Shown: positions 42,866 through 50,467 of the stretch, piece after piece
Layout of the letters: every line of letters starts with the position of its first letter
Position numbering within the stretch: position 1 is the stretch's first letter
Origin: Bauldia litoralis
GTDB taxonomy: Bacteria > Pseudomonadota > Alphaproteobacteria > Rhizobiales > Kaistiaceae
DNA length: 64,000 nucleotides
Reading direction: 5' to 3'
Assembly (NCBI RefSeq): GCF_900104485.1
Contig: NZ_FMXQ01000008.1
Coordinates: 124,001-188,000, forward strand
Position numbers and translations under genes: made by a program
Notes under the pieces: model-generated
Databases searched by the model: none
Told to the model about the DNA's origin: nothing
The model's input: only the letters and a program-made list of their open reading frames with translations

Positions 42866-43102
42866 TTCGTCGTCATCGAAATTATGCGGGGTGAAGTTCG
42901 GGTAATCTTCCTCGAACTTCGCTTTGATCATCTCAATGATTACCGCACCTTCCTCTGACGGGTATTTCTCGATCTCGGCGATGATGTCTTGCATAAACAA
43001 CCAGAGCTTATTCGGCGCTACGAACTCCAGAGCATATTTGGCGTGTTCATCGGCAATTTTTTTGAGGACTTCCCTGATGGTGGTTTCGTCGGGGGTGGGC
43101 AT
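42836..43102 (-). CDS. Unknown 88-aa acidic protein behind the excisionase candidate
   Basis: From the ATG at 43102 an acidic helical protein (TIREVLKKIADEHAKYALEFVAPNKLWLFMQDIIAEIEKYPSEEGAVIIEMIKAKFEEDYPNFTPHNFDDDEL). Acidic small proteins in mobile elements are often DNA mimics or anti-repressors, but no family is recognised. It starts 20 bases after the excisionase-like gene and is probably co-transcribed with it. Confidence 0.55.
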   Translation of the reverse strand: MPTPDETTIREVLKKIADEHAKYALEFVAPNKLWLFMQDIIAEIEKYPSEEGAVIIEMIKAKFEEDYPNFTPHNFDDDELAAPAQEAE

Positions 43103-43122
43103 CAGTCTGCTCCTTGCGTGCG

Positions 43123-43395
43123 CTAGTCGTCGTATGGCTCTTTTAGTTCGGCGGTAGCCGCGTCGAAATCCGCGACCGAGATGTGCTCCCAGCCGGGCGT
43201 GACCCTGCGCCCTGCGTCGATGGCGAGGACCGGGGGCTTGATGTATCGCAGCAGTTCGGATTCGAGGTAGTAGACCCTGCCGCCGTCGCGATAGGCTTTG
43301 ATCGCGCCCGACCGAACACGGTTGCCGAGGGTGTTGCGATGGATGCCGCCGAGCAGTTCGCACGCAGCTTTGGTGTTGAGCCGTCGATCTGTCAT
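43123..43395 (-). CDS. Excisionase/AlpA-like DNA-binding protein (HTH_17, MerR-type)
   Basis: A 90-residue protein opening MTDRRLNTKAACELLGGIHRNTLGNRVRSGAIKAYRDGGRVYYLESELLRYI. This is a MerR-type helix-turn-helix in the single-domain excisionase form ('L-T--A--LG-I---T----V--G-I-A---G---Y---ELLRY'). The gene ends about 90 bases inside attR and reads away from it. As a recombination directionality factor it would bend the att arms for excision; AlpA-like proteins also activate integrase transcription. Confidence 0.75.
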   Translation of the reverse strand: MTDRRLNTKAACELLGGIHRNTLGNRVRSGAIKAYRDGGRVYYLESELLRYIKPPVLAIDAGRRVTPGWEHISVADFDAATAELKEPYDD

Positions 43396-43486
43396 TGTAA
43401 GATCATAAGCGGCACCTCGCGTTCCCGCAAATTATGGTGCGAATTATGAAAGGGTGCCCGAAACCGTTGTAAATGGGGGGGTTCGA

Positions 43487-43504
43487 GATGTCTGACGGCA
43501 ACAG
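43487..43504 (+). other. attR (18-bp core), overlapping the EF-G-like start
   Basis: GATGTCTGACGGCAACAG, identical to 26932-26949. It contains the ATG and the codons for Ser-Asp-Gly-Asn of the EF-G-like gene. The element supplies a GGGGGGG tract 6 bases before the ATG as a replacement ribosome-binding site. Confidence 0.88.
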
Positions 43505-45542
43505 TGCGAGAGTAGAGGGCCCCCGGTGCATTGCCTTGGTCGGCCCGTTCGCCAGCGGCAAGACGACGTTGCTTGAAGCCATCCTTGCCAGAACCGACGC
43601 AATCAACCGACAGGGCACGATCGCCGAGAAAAACACGGTCGGCGACGCTTCGCCCGAGGCGCGGGCGCACCAGATGAGCGTCGAGGCGAATATCGCCGAG
43701 ACGGATTTCATGGGCGACCAGTTCACTTTCATCGATTGTCCCGGGTCGATCGAGTTCGGTTTCGAGGCCGCGCCGATCCTCGCCGGGGTCGACCTCGCGG
43801 TGGTGGTGGCGGAAGCCGACGACAAGAAGATCCCGGCGCTTCAGGTCATCCTCAAGGGGTTGGAGGACAGGGGCATTCCCCGCATCCTCTTTCTCAACAA
43901 GATCGACAAGACCGAGGTCAGCGTTCGCCAGACGCTTGAGATGCTGCAATCGGCGAGCAGCGTGCCCCTGGTCCTGCGACACATCCCGATCCGGCAGAAC
44001 GATGTCGTCACCGGATTCATCGACCTCGCCCTGGAACGCGCCTTCGTCTACCGCGAACACGCGGCGAGCGAACTGATCGACATGACCGACGCCGACCGCG
44101 CCCGGGAGGCGGAGGCTCGCTACACCATGCTGGAGACGCTCGCCGACTATGACGACGGGTTGATGGAGCAACTGCTCGAGGACATCCAGCCCGACCAGGA
44201 CCAGATCTTCCAGGACCTGGCGAAGGAGACGCGGGAGGGCGTGATCTGCCCGGTGCTGATCGGGTCGGCGGAGGGTGCCAACGGCATCGGCCGGTTGCTC
44301 AAGGCGATCCGCCATGAAGCGCTCGCCATTGACGATACCCGTGCCCGGCTGGGCGTAGCCGCCAGCGACGATGGCGCGGTGCAGGTGCTCAAGACGCTGC
44401 ATACCACCCATGGCGGCAAGTTGTCGATCGTCCGGGTGCTCAGCGGCACGGTCGGCGACGGCGCCGAATTCACCGGTCCGGACGGGCCGGTCGGGCGGGT
44501 TTCCGGTGTCTTCAGGATTGCCGGTCAGCAGGCAACCAAACGCAACGCCGCGGTCGCTGGCGAGACGGTCGGTCTCGGCAAGCTCGACGATGCGCAGACC
44601 GGCACGACGTTGTCGACTGCGAAGGAGGCGCCGCCTCAGGTGGTGACGCTGACGCCACCGGAGCCGGTGCTCGGCACCGCGGTCTCCTCGGCCGAGCGAC
44701 GGGACGACGTCAAGCTGTCCTCGGCGCTGACCAAGGCCGTCGAGGAAGATCCATCGCTACGGGTCACCCATGTCCAGGATACTGGCGAGACGGTGCTGGA
44801 AGGGCAGGGGGAGATGCACCTGAGGGTGGCGCTGGAACGGCTGACCGGCAAATACGGCATCTCGGTCGACACCCACGATCCGCGCATCCCCTACAAGGAA
44901 ACCATCCGCGCTTCGACCACAGTGCGCGGCCGGCACAAGAAACAGTCGGGCGGTCACGGACAGTTCGGCGATGTGGTGCTCGAGATCGCGCCGCGGCCGC
45001 GCGGCGCCGGCTTTGCCTTCGACGAGAAGATCAGCGGCGGTTCGGTCCCGCGCAACTATTTCTCGGCGATCGAGGCCGGCATCGTCGAATATCTCGACCG
45101 GGGCCCGCTCGGCTTCCCCGTGGTCGATGTCGCGGTGACCCTCACCGACGGGTCCTATCACTCCGTCGATTCCTCCGACCAGGCGTTCCGCACGGCGGCG
45201 CAGGTCGGCATGCGCGAGGGCATGCCGCTGTGCAAGCCGGTGCTGCTCGAGCCGATCCTCAAGGTTGAGATCGCCGTGCCGTCGGAGGCGACGCCCCGAG
45301 TCAACGGCATCGTCTCGCAACGGCGCGGCCAGATCCTCGGCTTTGATGCGCGTCCGGGCTGGCAGGGCTGGGACGTTGTCGAGGCGATGATCCCGCAATC
45401 CGAGATCCGCGACCTGATCATCGAACTGAGGTCGGCGACAGCCGGTGTCGGCACCTTCGAGGCGCATTTCGATCACCTCGCGGACCTCAGCGGCAAGCTG
45501 GCCGACCAGGCGATCGAGCGGGCGAGCGCCCAGGCGGCGTAG
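43488..45542 (+). CDS. Elongation factor G-like GTPase (EF-G paralogue), integration target of the element
   Basis: A 684-residue translational GTPase of the alphaproteobacterial EF-G-like group. The P-loop is GPFASGKTTLL (residues 19-29) rather than the GHIDAGKTT of true FusA. G3 is DCPG, G4 NKID. Domains II-V follow (GQGEMHLRVALERL; GGHGQFGDVVLEIAPRPRGAGFAFDEKI; RGQILGFDARPGWQGWDVVEAMIP). The true start is ATG 43488, retained in both att copies; an upstream in-frame ATG (43473) belongs to the element. All DNA 5' of the start codon has been replaced by the element, so expression now depends on element sequence. The gene is intact. Function of this paralogue is not established. Confidence 0.9.
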   Translation: MSDGNSARVEGPRCIALVGPFASGKTTLLEAILARTDAINRQGTIAEKNTVGDASPEARAHQMSVEANIAETDFMGDQFTFIDCPGSIEFGFEAAPILAGVDLAVVVAEADDKKIPALQVILKGLEDRGIPRILFLNKIDKTEVSVRQTLEMLQSASSVPLVLRHIPIRQNDVVTGFIDLALERAFVYREHAASELIDMTDADRAREAEARYTMLETLADYDDGLMEQLLEDIQPDQDQIFQDLAKETREGVICPVLIGSAEGANGIGRLLKAIRHEALAIDDTRARLGVAASDDGAVQVLKTLHTTHGGKLSIVRVLSGTVGDGAEFTGPDGPVGRVSGVFRIAGQQATKRNAAVAGETVGLGKLDDAQTGTTLSTAKEAPPQVVTLTPPEPVLGTAVSSAERRDDVKLSSALTKAVEEDPSLRVTHVQDTGETVLEGQGEMHLRVALERLTGKYGISVDTHDPRIPYKETIRASTTVRGRHKKQSGGHGQFGDVVLEIAPRPRGAGFAFDEKISGGSVPRNYFSAIEAGIVEYLDRGPLGFPVVDVAVTLTDGSYHSVDSSDQAFRTAAQVGMREGMPLCKPVLLEPILKVEIAVPSEATPRVNGIVSQRRGQILGFDARPGWQGWDVVEAMIPQSEIRDLIIELRSATAGVGTFEAHFDHLADLSGKLADQAIERASAQAA

Positions 45543-45576
45543 GCGCGCCTCGGCCGGACGGAGAATCGCGCTTCGA

Positions 45577-46206
45577 TCAATGGTGGTGTTCGCGCCGCGC
45601 CCGGTGCCGCTTGGCCTTCGTGCGGTTTCCGCATGTCGCCATGTCGCACCAGCGGCGCGAGTTGTTCTTGCTGAGATCGAGAAACAGCCATTGGCAGTCG
45701 TTGCCCGGGCCGTGGCCGGGGCATTGCTTGATCCGGGAGAAATCGGCGGTCGCAAGCAGGTCGATGGCGGAGAGGGCGAGCGGTCCGATGAGGGCAGCTT
45801 CCGGCGACGCTTCGCTGAAGTCGAAACGATAGCCACCGCCGGCCGCCGGCGCGAGCTCTCCCGATCCGATCGCTCGCTGGGCATGATCCCGAAGCACTCG
45901 CAGGTCAGCTCCCTCCGGCTTCTCGCCGAAGGCGAGGGCGCTGCCGATGCGATAGATCGCGTCGCGGAGGGCCAGGGCGTGGCGGAAGGTGCGCTGCGCG
46001 ACGCCGGCATCGGCGTCGAAGGCCGCAAGGCAACGCCGCGCGCCCGCTTCGTCGACAATCCCCGCATGCCGTGCCCACGCGACAAGGTCCGATGGCGCAT
46101 GAAGGTTTTCGAACGGAGTCGGTGAATCGCGACCGCTGGCGGTATTGGCAAAATCGAACGCCGGAACACCCCCGACGAGCGAGACGCTGGCTGCTGAGGA
46201 CGACAT
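45577..46206 (-). CDS. CGNR zinc-finger regulator (ABATE domain)
   Basis: A 209-residue protein. The N-terminal ABATE domain begins LVGGVPAFDFANTASGR, a helical middle follows, and the C-terminal zinc finger has CPGHGPGNDCQWLFLD...RRWCDMATCGNRTKAKRHRAR, with the CGNR box and the four Cys that bind zinc. Such proteins are presumed stress- or drug-responsive transcription regulators. It is divergent from 46317 across a region with a striking multi-half-site operator (46232-46271), very probably its own binding site. The N-terminal run of Ser and Ala makes the exact start uncertain. Confidence 0.88.
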   Translation of the reverse strand: MSSSAASVSLVGGVPAFDFANTASGRDSPTPFENLHAPSDLVAWARHAGIVDEAGARRCLAAFDADAGVAQRTFRHALALRDAIYRIGSALAFGEKPEGADLRVLRDHAQRAIGSGELAPAAGGGYRFDFSEASPEAALIGPLALSAIDLLATADFSRIKQCPGHGPGNDCQWLFLDLSKNNSRRWCDMATCGNRTKAKRHRARREHHH

Positions 46207-46231
46207 ATGACACCTTCAAAAACTGTATAGC

Positions 46232-46271
46232 TGGTTATTGACATAACCGTCAATAATAAAATAGACGGTTA
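46232..46271. promoter_or_regulatory. Operator with three GGTTAT half-sites (CGNR divergon)
   Basis: ATAACCGTC and GACGGTTAT (46242-46250 and 46263-46271) form a 9-bp inverted repeat with 12 bases between. A third half-site GGTTAT (46232-46237) forms another palindrome with the first (GGTTAT-TGAC-ATAACC). The block lies 25 bases upstream of the CGNR start and 45 upstream of the divergent gene. Confidence 0.72.
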
Positions 46272-46316
46272 TATGACCTGACCGGATTCAATCGCGCCAC
46301 TCCAGAGGAGGTTCTC

Positions 46317-46574
46317 ATGGACACGACCCACTACATGCTCGCCAGCCAGCTTCAGACCGCCCTCACGACCAAAGGGGCTGCGGTTCGCGGCGGGAACGGC
46401 CGGGACGATCCCTATGCCGCAATCGATGCGGCGATCCGGGGTGCCCGCAATGCGCTCTTCCGGTTCATGACCGTGATCGCGAGTGTCAGCGTCGGGTTGG
46501 CAGCGATTGGGTACGCCGGGGAAGGGGGCGCCGGGGTTCTGGTCGCCGCGCTTGGCTGGACGCCGTTCGGATGA
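46317..46574 (+). CDS. Small membrane protein, 85 aa
   Basis: GAGGAGG lies about 6 bases ahead of the ATG. The first half is soluble (MDTTHYMLASQLQTALTTKGAAVRGG...DDPYAAIDAAIRGARNALFRF), the second half is a hydrophobic helix with a Gly-rich turn (MTVIASVSVGLAAIGYAGEGGAGVLVAAL). No family recognised. First gene downstream of the CGNR operator and overlapping the next gene by ATGA, so it is a likely target of the CGNR regulator. Confidence 0.65.
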   Translation: MDTTHYMLASQLQTALTTKGAAVRGGNGRDDPYAAIDAAIRGARNALFRFMTVIASVSVGLAAIGYAGEGGAGVLVAALGWTPFG

Positions 46575-46933
46575 GACCGGCTATCGCCCGGATCTGGCGG
46601 GGCCGCACCCGCACAGCAGATGCCGATGCCTATGCGCGGTACCTCTACGACGCGGGTATCAAGCCGCTTGAGGAGACCGCGCTGGCGGTCGAACTGTTTC
46701 GGGAAGATGGCCCGGAGGAGACCGAGTTCGTCACCATCTCCTATTGGGAATCCATCGAGGCGATGGCGCGATTTGCCGGCAAGAACCCGCGCCGCATCCA
46801 CCACCTTGCCCGCGATCCCGAGTTTCTGGTCGCGATGCCCGAGGGCGTGCAGATCCTCCGGATCGTGGCGTCCGCGGGGCGGTTCGACGCTGATCGAGGA
46901 ACGGCGGAACCGACGGGCCCGCGCGCCGGTTGA
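46571..46933 (+). CDS. Antibiotic-biosynthesis-monooxygenase-like (ABM/Dabb fold) protein
   Basis: A 120-residue protein with the ferredoxin-like ABM fold: IARIWRGRTRTADADAYARYLYDAGIKPLEE, then EFVTISYWESIEAMARFAGKN and HHLARDPEFLVAMPEGVQILRIV. Members range from small monooxygenases to heme- or ligand-binding proteins. ATGA overlap with the small membrane protein and the upstream CGNR operator suggest a stress- or xenobiotic-response unit. The last 20 residues are probably unstructured. Confidence 0.75.
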   Translation: MRPAIARIWRGRTRTADADAYARYLYDAGIKPLEETALAVELFREDGPEETEFVTISYWESIEAMARFAGKNPRRIHHLARDPEFLVAMPEGVQILRIVASAGRFDADRGTAEPTGPRAG

Positions 46934-47019
46934 TGGACAGCCCACACCTTCGTGATTTGATCGTGTGTAGGCAGGGGCATAGGTCTGTCAGACGACAGAA
47001 TGCGCCAATGGAGCATGCG

Positions 47020-47973
47020 ATGTACGTGAAACGACAGAAGGGCTGGGAGATTCCGGAGCGGCTTGCCACGCCGGAATCGGTCTATCTCAACCGCCGCCAG
47101 ATCCTCGCGGCAAGCGGTCTCGGACTGGCCGCGGCAACCCTTCCCGGCATCGCCAGCGCCCAGACCGATCCTTCGGCCGATCTCTACCCGGCGGCGCGCA
47201 ACTCGAAATATACGATCGAGCGCGAGGTCACGCCGGAATCGATCAACACCACCTACAACAACTTCTACGAATTCGGCACCCACAAGAACATCGCCCGCGC
47301 CGCCGAGGCCCTGCCGATCCGGCCGTGGGAAGTGAAGATCGACGGGATGGTGGAGAACGAGATCACCACCGATTTCGACACGCTGATCCGCAAGATGCCG
47401 CTGGAGGAACGCCTCTACCGGCATCGCTGCGTCGAGCGGTGGTCGATGACCGTGCCGTGGACCGGCTTCCCGCTTGCCGAACTGGTGAAGATGGCCAAGC
47501 CGCTCGGCGACGCGACATATCTGCGGATGGAAACCTTCATGATGCCGGATGTCGCCACCGGCCAGAAGCAGATCTGGTATCCGTGGCCGTATGTCGAAGG
47601 CGTCAGCATGGCCGAGGCGACCAACGACCTCGCCTTCCTGGTCACCGGCGCCTATGGCAAGCCGGTCGCCAAGTCGATGGGCGCGCCGCTGCGGCTGCAC
47701 CTGCCGTGGAAATACGGCTTCAAGTCGATCAAGTCGATCGTCCGCTTCACCTTCACCGACGAACAGCCGGTGACCTTTTGGCAGGATCTGGCGGCCAGCG
47801 AATATGGCTTCTGGGCCAACGTCAATCCGGAAGTGGCGCATCCGCGCTGGAGCCAGGCGAGCGAGCGTGACCTGACGACCAACGAGCAGATTCCGACACG
47901 GTTGTTCAACGGCTATGCCGAATACGTCGCCGATCTCTACGTCGGGATGGAAGACCAGAACATCTACATGTAG
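47020..47973 (+). CDS. msrP: Protein-methionine-sulfoxide reductase catalytic subunit MsrP
   Basis: A 317-residue molybdoenzyme exported by Tat (LNRRQILAASGLGLAAATLP). TTYNNFYEFGTHKNIARAAEALPIRPW, LYRHRCVERWSMTVPW with the molybdenum-ligand Cys (about residue 137), and WKYGFKSIKSIVRFTFTDEQPVTFW are MsrP/YedY blocks. It repairs oxidised methionines in periplasmic proteins using electrons from the membrane heme protein MsrQ. No msrQ gene follows; a hairpin terminator lies 48 bases downstream. GGAG 7 bases ahead fixes the start at 47020 (47008 possible). It needs molybdenum cofactor, hence a link to modABC. Confidence 0.92.
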   Translation: MYVKRQKGWEIPERLATPESVYLNRRQILAASGLGLAAATLPGIASAQTDPSADLYPAARNSKYTIEREVTPESINTTYNNFYEFGTHKNIARAAEALPIRPWEVKIDGMVENEITTDFDTLIRKMPLEERLYRHRCVERWSMTVPWTGFPLAELVKMAKPLGDATYLRMETFMMPDVATGQKQIWYPWPYVEGVSMAEATNDLAFLVTGAYGKPVAKSMGAPLRLHLPWKYGFKSIKSIVRFTFTDEQPVTFWQDLAASEYGFWANVNPEVAHPRWSQASERDLTTNEQIPTRLFNGYAEYVADLYVGMEDQNIYM

Positions 47974-48020
47974 CCGCTGCCGGCGCCCTCGTTCGAGGGC
48001 ATCCGGAACGCCTGAACCCG

Positions 48021-48049
48021 GCCCGTGGCGATCATCGCCGCGGGCTTTT
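48021..48049 (+). terminator. Rho-independent terminator after msrP
   Basis: GCCCGTGGCGAT pairs with ATCGCCGCGGGC (one T-G pair) and is followed by TTTTC, 48 bases after the msrP stop. Confidence 0.75.
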
Positions 48050-48107
48050 CGCGTGTCCGATCAATGCCGCCAGGCAACGTCCGGACTATGTCGGGGGAGA
48101 GGGCATC

Positions 48108-48240
48108 TTCAAAGAAAAAGCCGGGCCGCTATGGCCCGGCAGTTCTTTGCCACATCAGCAACGCGAGCGACAAACCTTCCAGAGAGGAACTGACGACGTT
48201 GCGATCCGTGCGTAGGGAGGAAGTGACGAACGAATCACTG
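48108..48240 (-). ncRNA. Candidate AbcR-type (alpha-r15) trans-acting small RNA
   Basis: On the minus strand, downstream of the LsrB-type regulator, a leader with an unpaired CTTCCTCCCT (anti-Shine-Dalgarno type) is followed by a GCAACG...CGTTGC stem enclosing CCTCTCTGG. It ends in a perfect terminator GCCGGGCC-ATAGC-GGCCCGGC-TTTTTCTTT (48140 to 48109). In Sinorhizobium and Agrobacterium the AbcR small RNAs, which silence ABC transporter mRNAs through CU-rich loops, are encoded beside lsrB. Location, CU-rich single strands and terminator all fit; the 5' end and promoter are not defined. Confidence 0.5.
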
Positions 48241-48350
48241 CGCCGACAACTCAGTGTACTCCTGCAAAAAAATTGTGCAGCGTCTTGTCGTCAGTGCTGT
48301 GAAGAAAGTGTGACACGCGGTAAAATTGCAACAGCACTCCAAAGCACTGC

Positions 48351-49241
48351 TCAATATGACCAGTTCTGCGCCTTCGACAGAAGGAAATCCCTGAAGACAT
48401 GGACTCGTGCCGAGTTCTTCAACTCGGCCGGATAGACGAAATACGACGCGAAGCTCGGAACTTCTGCTTCCGGCAGAAGCCGCTTCAGTCGCGACTCGCC
48501 TTCCACCATGTAGTCGGGAAGCACTGCGATGCCGATGCCGCGAACGGCCGCGCTCTTGATCGACAGCAGGTTGTTGATCCGCAGGATCGGCGTCCGCGGA
48601 TTGCCGGGATCGCGGCCGGCGAGTTCCAGCCAGTTCACGTCGCGCAGGTAATTGGGCACCGGTACGCCGAAAGTGACGATGCGGTGCTTGTCCAGTTCCT
48701 CCAGCGACTTGGGATGGCCGAAACGCTCAAGATACTCCGGGGCGGCGTAAAGGTGCATGTGCACGGTGAACAGGCGCCGCTGGATGAGGTCGGGCTGGGT
48801 CGGCTGCCGCAGGCGAATGGCGATGTCGGCCTCGCGCATGTTGAGGTCGAGTTCGCCGTCATCGAGGATCAATTGCAGTTCGATGTCGGGATAATGGTCG
48901 ATGAACTCGTGGATGCGATCGGTCAGCCAGGTCGAGCCGAGGCCGACCGTGGTGGTCAGGCGGAGTCGCCCCGTCGGTTGCTCGGCCGAATCGGCGAGCC
49001 GGGCACGGACCGCCTCGAGCTTCGACATGACCTCGTTGGCGGCCCGGTAGAGGTGTTCGCCCTGTTCGGTCAGGATCAGGCCGCGGGCGTGGCGATGAAA
49101 CAGCGAGACGCCGAGGTCCTGCTCCAGCGCGCTGACCTGGCGGCTCACCGCCGACTGGCTCATGTGCAGCGTTTCGCCGGCATGCGTGAACGAGCCGGCC
49201 TGGGCGGCGGCGTGGAAAATCCGGAGTTTGTCCCAGTCCAT
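48351..49241 (-). CDS. lsrB: LysR-family regulator, LsrB/VtlR-type
   Basis: A 296-residue LTTR with WDKLRIFHAAAQAGSFTHAGETLHMSQSAVSRQVSALEQDLG as DNA-binding domain and LRLTTTVGLGSTWLTDRIHEFIDHYPDIELQLILDDGELDLNMREADIAIRLRQP as start of the effector domain. Its place 19 bases after trxB and near lrp is that of LsrB in Rhizobiales, which controls symbiosis, envelope and oxidative-stress genes and, as VtlR in Brucella, small-RNA expression. This copy contains no cysteine at all, whereas the Sinorhizobium protein has been described as redox-sensing through cysteines. Confidence 0.88.
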   Translation of the reverse strand: MDWDKLRIFHAAAQAGSFTHAGETLHMSQSAVSRQVSALEQDLGVSLFHRHARGLILTEQGEHLYRAANEVMSKLEAVRARLADSAEQPTGRLRLTTTVGLGSTWLTDRIHEFIDHYPDIELQLILDDGELDLNMREADIAIRLRQPTQPDLIQRRLFTVHMHLYAAPEYLERFGHPKSLEELDKHRIVTFGVPVPNYLRDVNWLELAGRDPGNPRTPILRINNLLSIKSAAVRGIGIAVLPDYMVEGESRLKRLLPEAEVPSFASYFVYPAELKNSARVHVFRDFLLSKAQNWSY

Positions 49242-49260
49242 CGAGGGCCGGTCTTTCGCG

Positions 49261-50217
49261 TTATTCAGCCGCTTCGGCTGCGTCTTCCGACATGGCCAGG
49301 AATTTCTCGGCTTCGAGGGCGGCCATGCAGCCCTGGCCGGCGGCGGTCACTGCCTGGCGATAGAAGTCATCGGTAACGTCACCCGCGGCATAGACGCCGG
49401 GAATGCCGGTGGCGGTCGAGCCCGGCTCGGTCAGCACATAGCCGCCGGTCTTGGTTCGCAACTGGCCGCCGAGGAAGTCGACCGACGGCGCATGGCCGAT
49501 CGCGACGAAGACGCCGTCGACCTTCAACTCGCTTTCGGTGCCGGACTTGGCATTGCGCAGCCGCAGGCCGTTGACCGAGAGCGGCGGTCCGGAATCGCCG
49601 AGGACATCCTCGACCACCGTGTCCCAGAGCACCTCGATCTTGTCATTGGCGAACAGCCGGTTCTGCAGGATCTTTTCGGCCCGGAAGGAATCGCGGCGAT
49701 GGATGACCGTCACCTTCGAGGCGAAATGGGTGAGGAACAGCGCCTCCTCGACCGCGGTATTGCCGCCGCCGATCACCGCGACCTCGCGACCCTTGTAGAA
49801 GAAGCCGTCGCAGGTGGCGCAGGCCGAGACGCCGAAGCCCTTGAAGCGGTCCTCGCTCGGCAGGTTGAGCCACTTGGCCTGGGCGCCGGTGGCGATGATC
49901 AGGGCGTCGGCGGTGTAGGTCTCGCCGGCGTCGCCGTTCAGCCGGAAGGGGCGCTGCGACAGGTCGACCGAACTGATGTGGTCGGTGACCATGCGGGTGC
50001 CGACATGCTCGGCCTGGGCCCGCATCTGCTCCATCAGCCATGGCCCCTGGATCGGCTCGGCGAAGCCCGGATAGTTCTCGACATCGGTGGTGATGGTGAG
50101 CTGGCCGCCTGGCTGGATGCCCGCGATCAGGATCGGTTCCAGCATCGCGCGGGCTGCATAGATGGCAGCCGTGTAACCGGCCGGCCCCGAGCCGACGATG
50201 ATGACTTTCGCATGCAT
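49261..50217 (-). CDS. trxB: Thioredoxin reductase TrxB
   Basis: A 318-residue flavoenzyme. FAD site [20 protein letters not shown], redox-active [30 protein letters not shown] (the CxxC and the NADPH-binding GGGNTA), and C-terminal [34 protein letters not shown] are all present. It reduces thioredoxin with NADPH in the cytoplasm. The gene order trxB-lsrB is conserved in Rhizobiales. Its upstream region (50218-50467) holds the promoter but no clear box. Confidence 0.96.
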   Translation of the reverse strand: MHAKVIIVGSGPAGYTAAIYAARAMLEPILIAGIQPGGQLTITTDVENYPGFAEPIQGPWLMEQMRAQAEHVGTRMVTDHISSVDLSQRPFRLNGDAGETYTADALIIATGAQAKWLNLPSEDRFKGFGVSACATCDGFFYKGREVAVIGGGNTAVEEALFLTHFASKVTVIHRRDSFRAEKILQNRLFANDKIEVLWDTVVEDVLGDSGPPLSVNGLRLRNAKSGTESELKVDGVFVAIGHAPSVDFLGGQLRTKTGGYVLTEPGSTATGIPGVYAAGDVTDDFYRQAVTAAGQGCMAALEAEKFLAMSEDAAEAAE

Positions 50218-50467
50218 GAACCAGGGTCCCCTGAAATGTCGTCCGCGCGACGCGACAATGCGCCGGCGCGTTCCGGGATTCGAGCCAGTCGAAATCTAGG
50301 GACTAAGGCCCCCAGTCTGCAAGGAGCGCATGGCTCCTGTGAATAACAATCCACTCACGAAATGGTGGCCGCGGAGAGCGGGAAGCCTCCGCGGCCGTCA
50401 TAAGCGAGACATAATGGGCCGGCGCGAAGCGGGATGAGGACCCGGCATCACGCCAGCCATGCGGCAG

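Larger units (their letters stand above)
26932..43504. mobile_element. 16.6-kb site-specific integrated element, phage-satellite-like, with nickel/cobalt cargo
   Basis: The same 18 bases, GATGTCTGACGGCAACAG, occur at both borders. A tyrosine integrase lies just inside the left copy and an AlpA/MerR-type excisionase candidate near the right copy. Inside are a primase, an SF3 helicase with candidate origin, an HTH switch protein, a prohead-protease-like and a connector-like phage gene, several unknown small genes, and a metal-efflux block. Parts are visibly less GC-rich than the flanks (29.6-31.8 kb). No relaxase, type IV secretion, major capsid, portal, large terminase or lysis gene was recognised. 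That fits a satellite better than a prophage or conjugative element. Confidence 0.85.

Noticed and set aside
26932-43504. Interpretation as an integrative conjugative element or complete prophage
   Set aside because: No relaxase, coupling protein, secretion gene, major capsid, portal, large terminase, tail or lysis gene could be recognised on either strand.
48222-48436. GTG-started frame behind GGAGGAA in the msrP-lsrB gap
   Set aside because: It runs into the 3' end of lsrB on the opposite strand, the composition is not protein-like, and the region is better explained by the small-RNA candidate.
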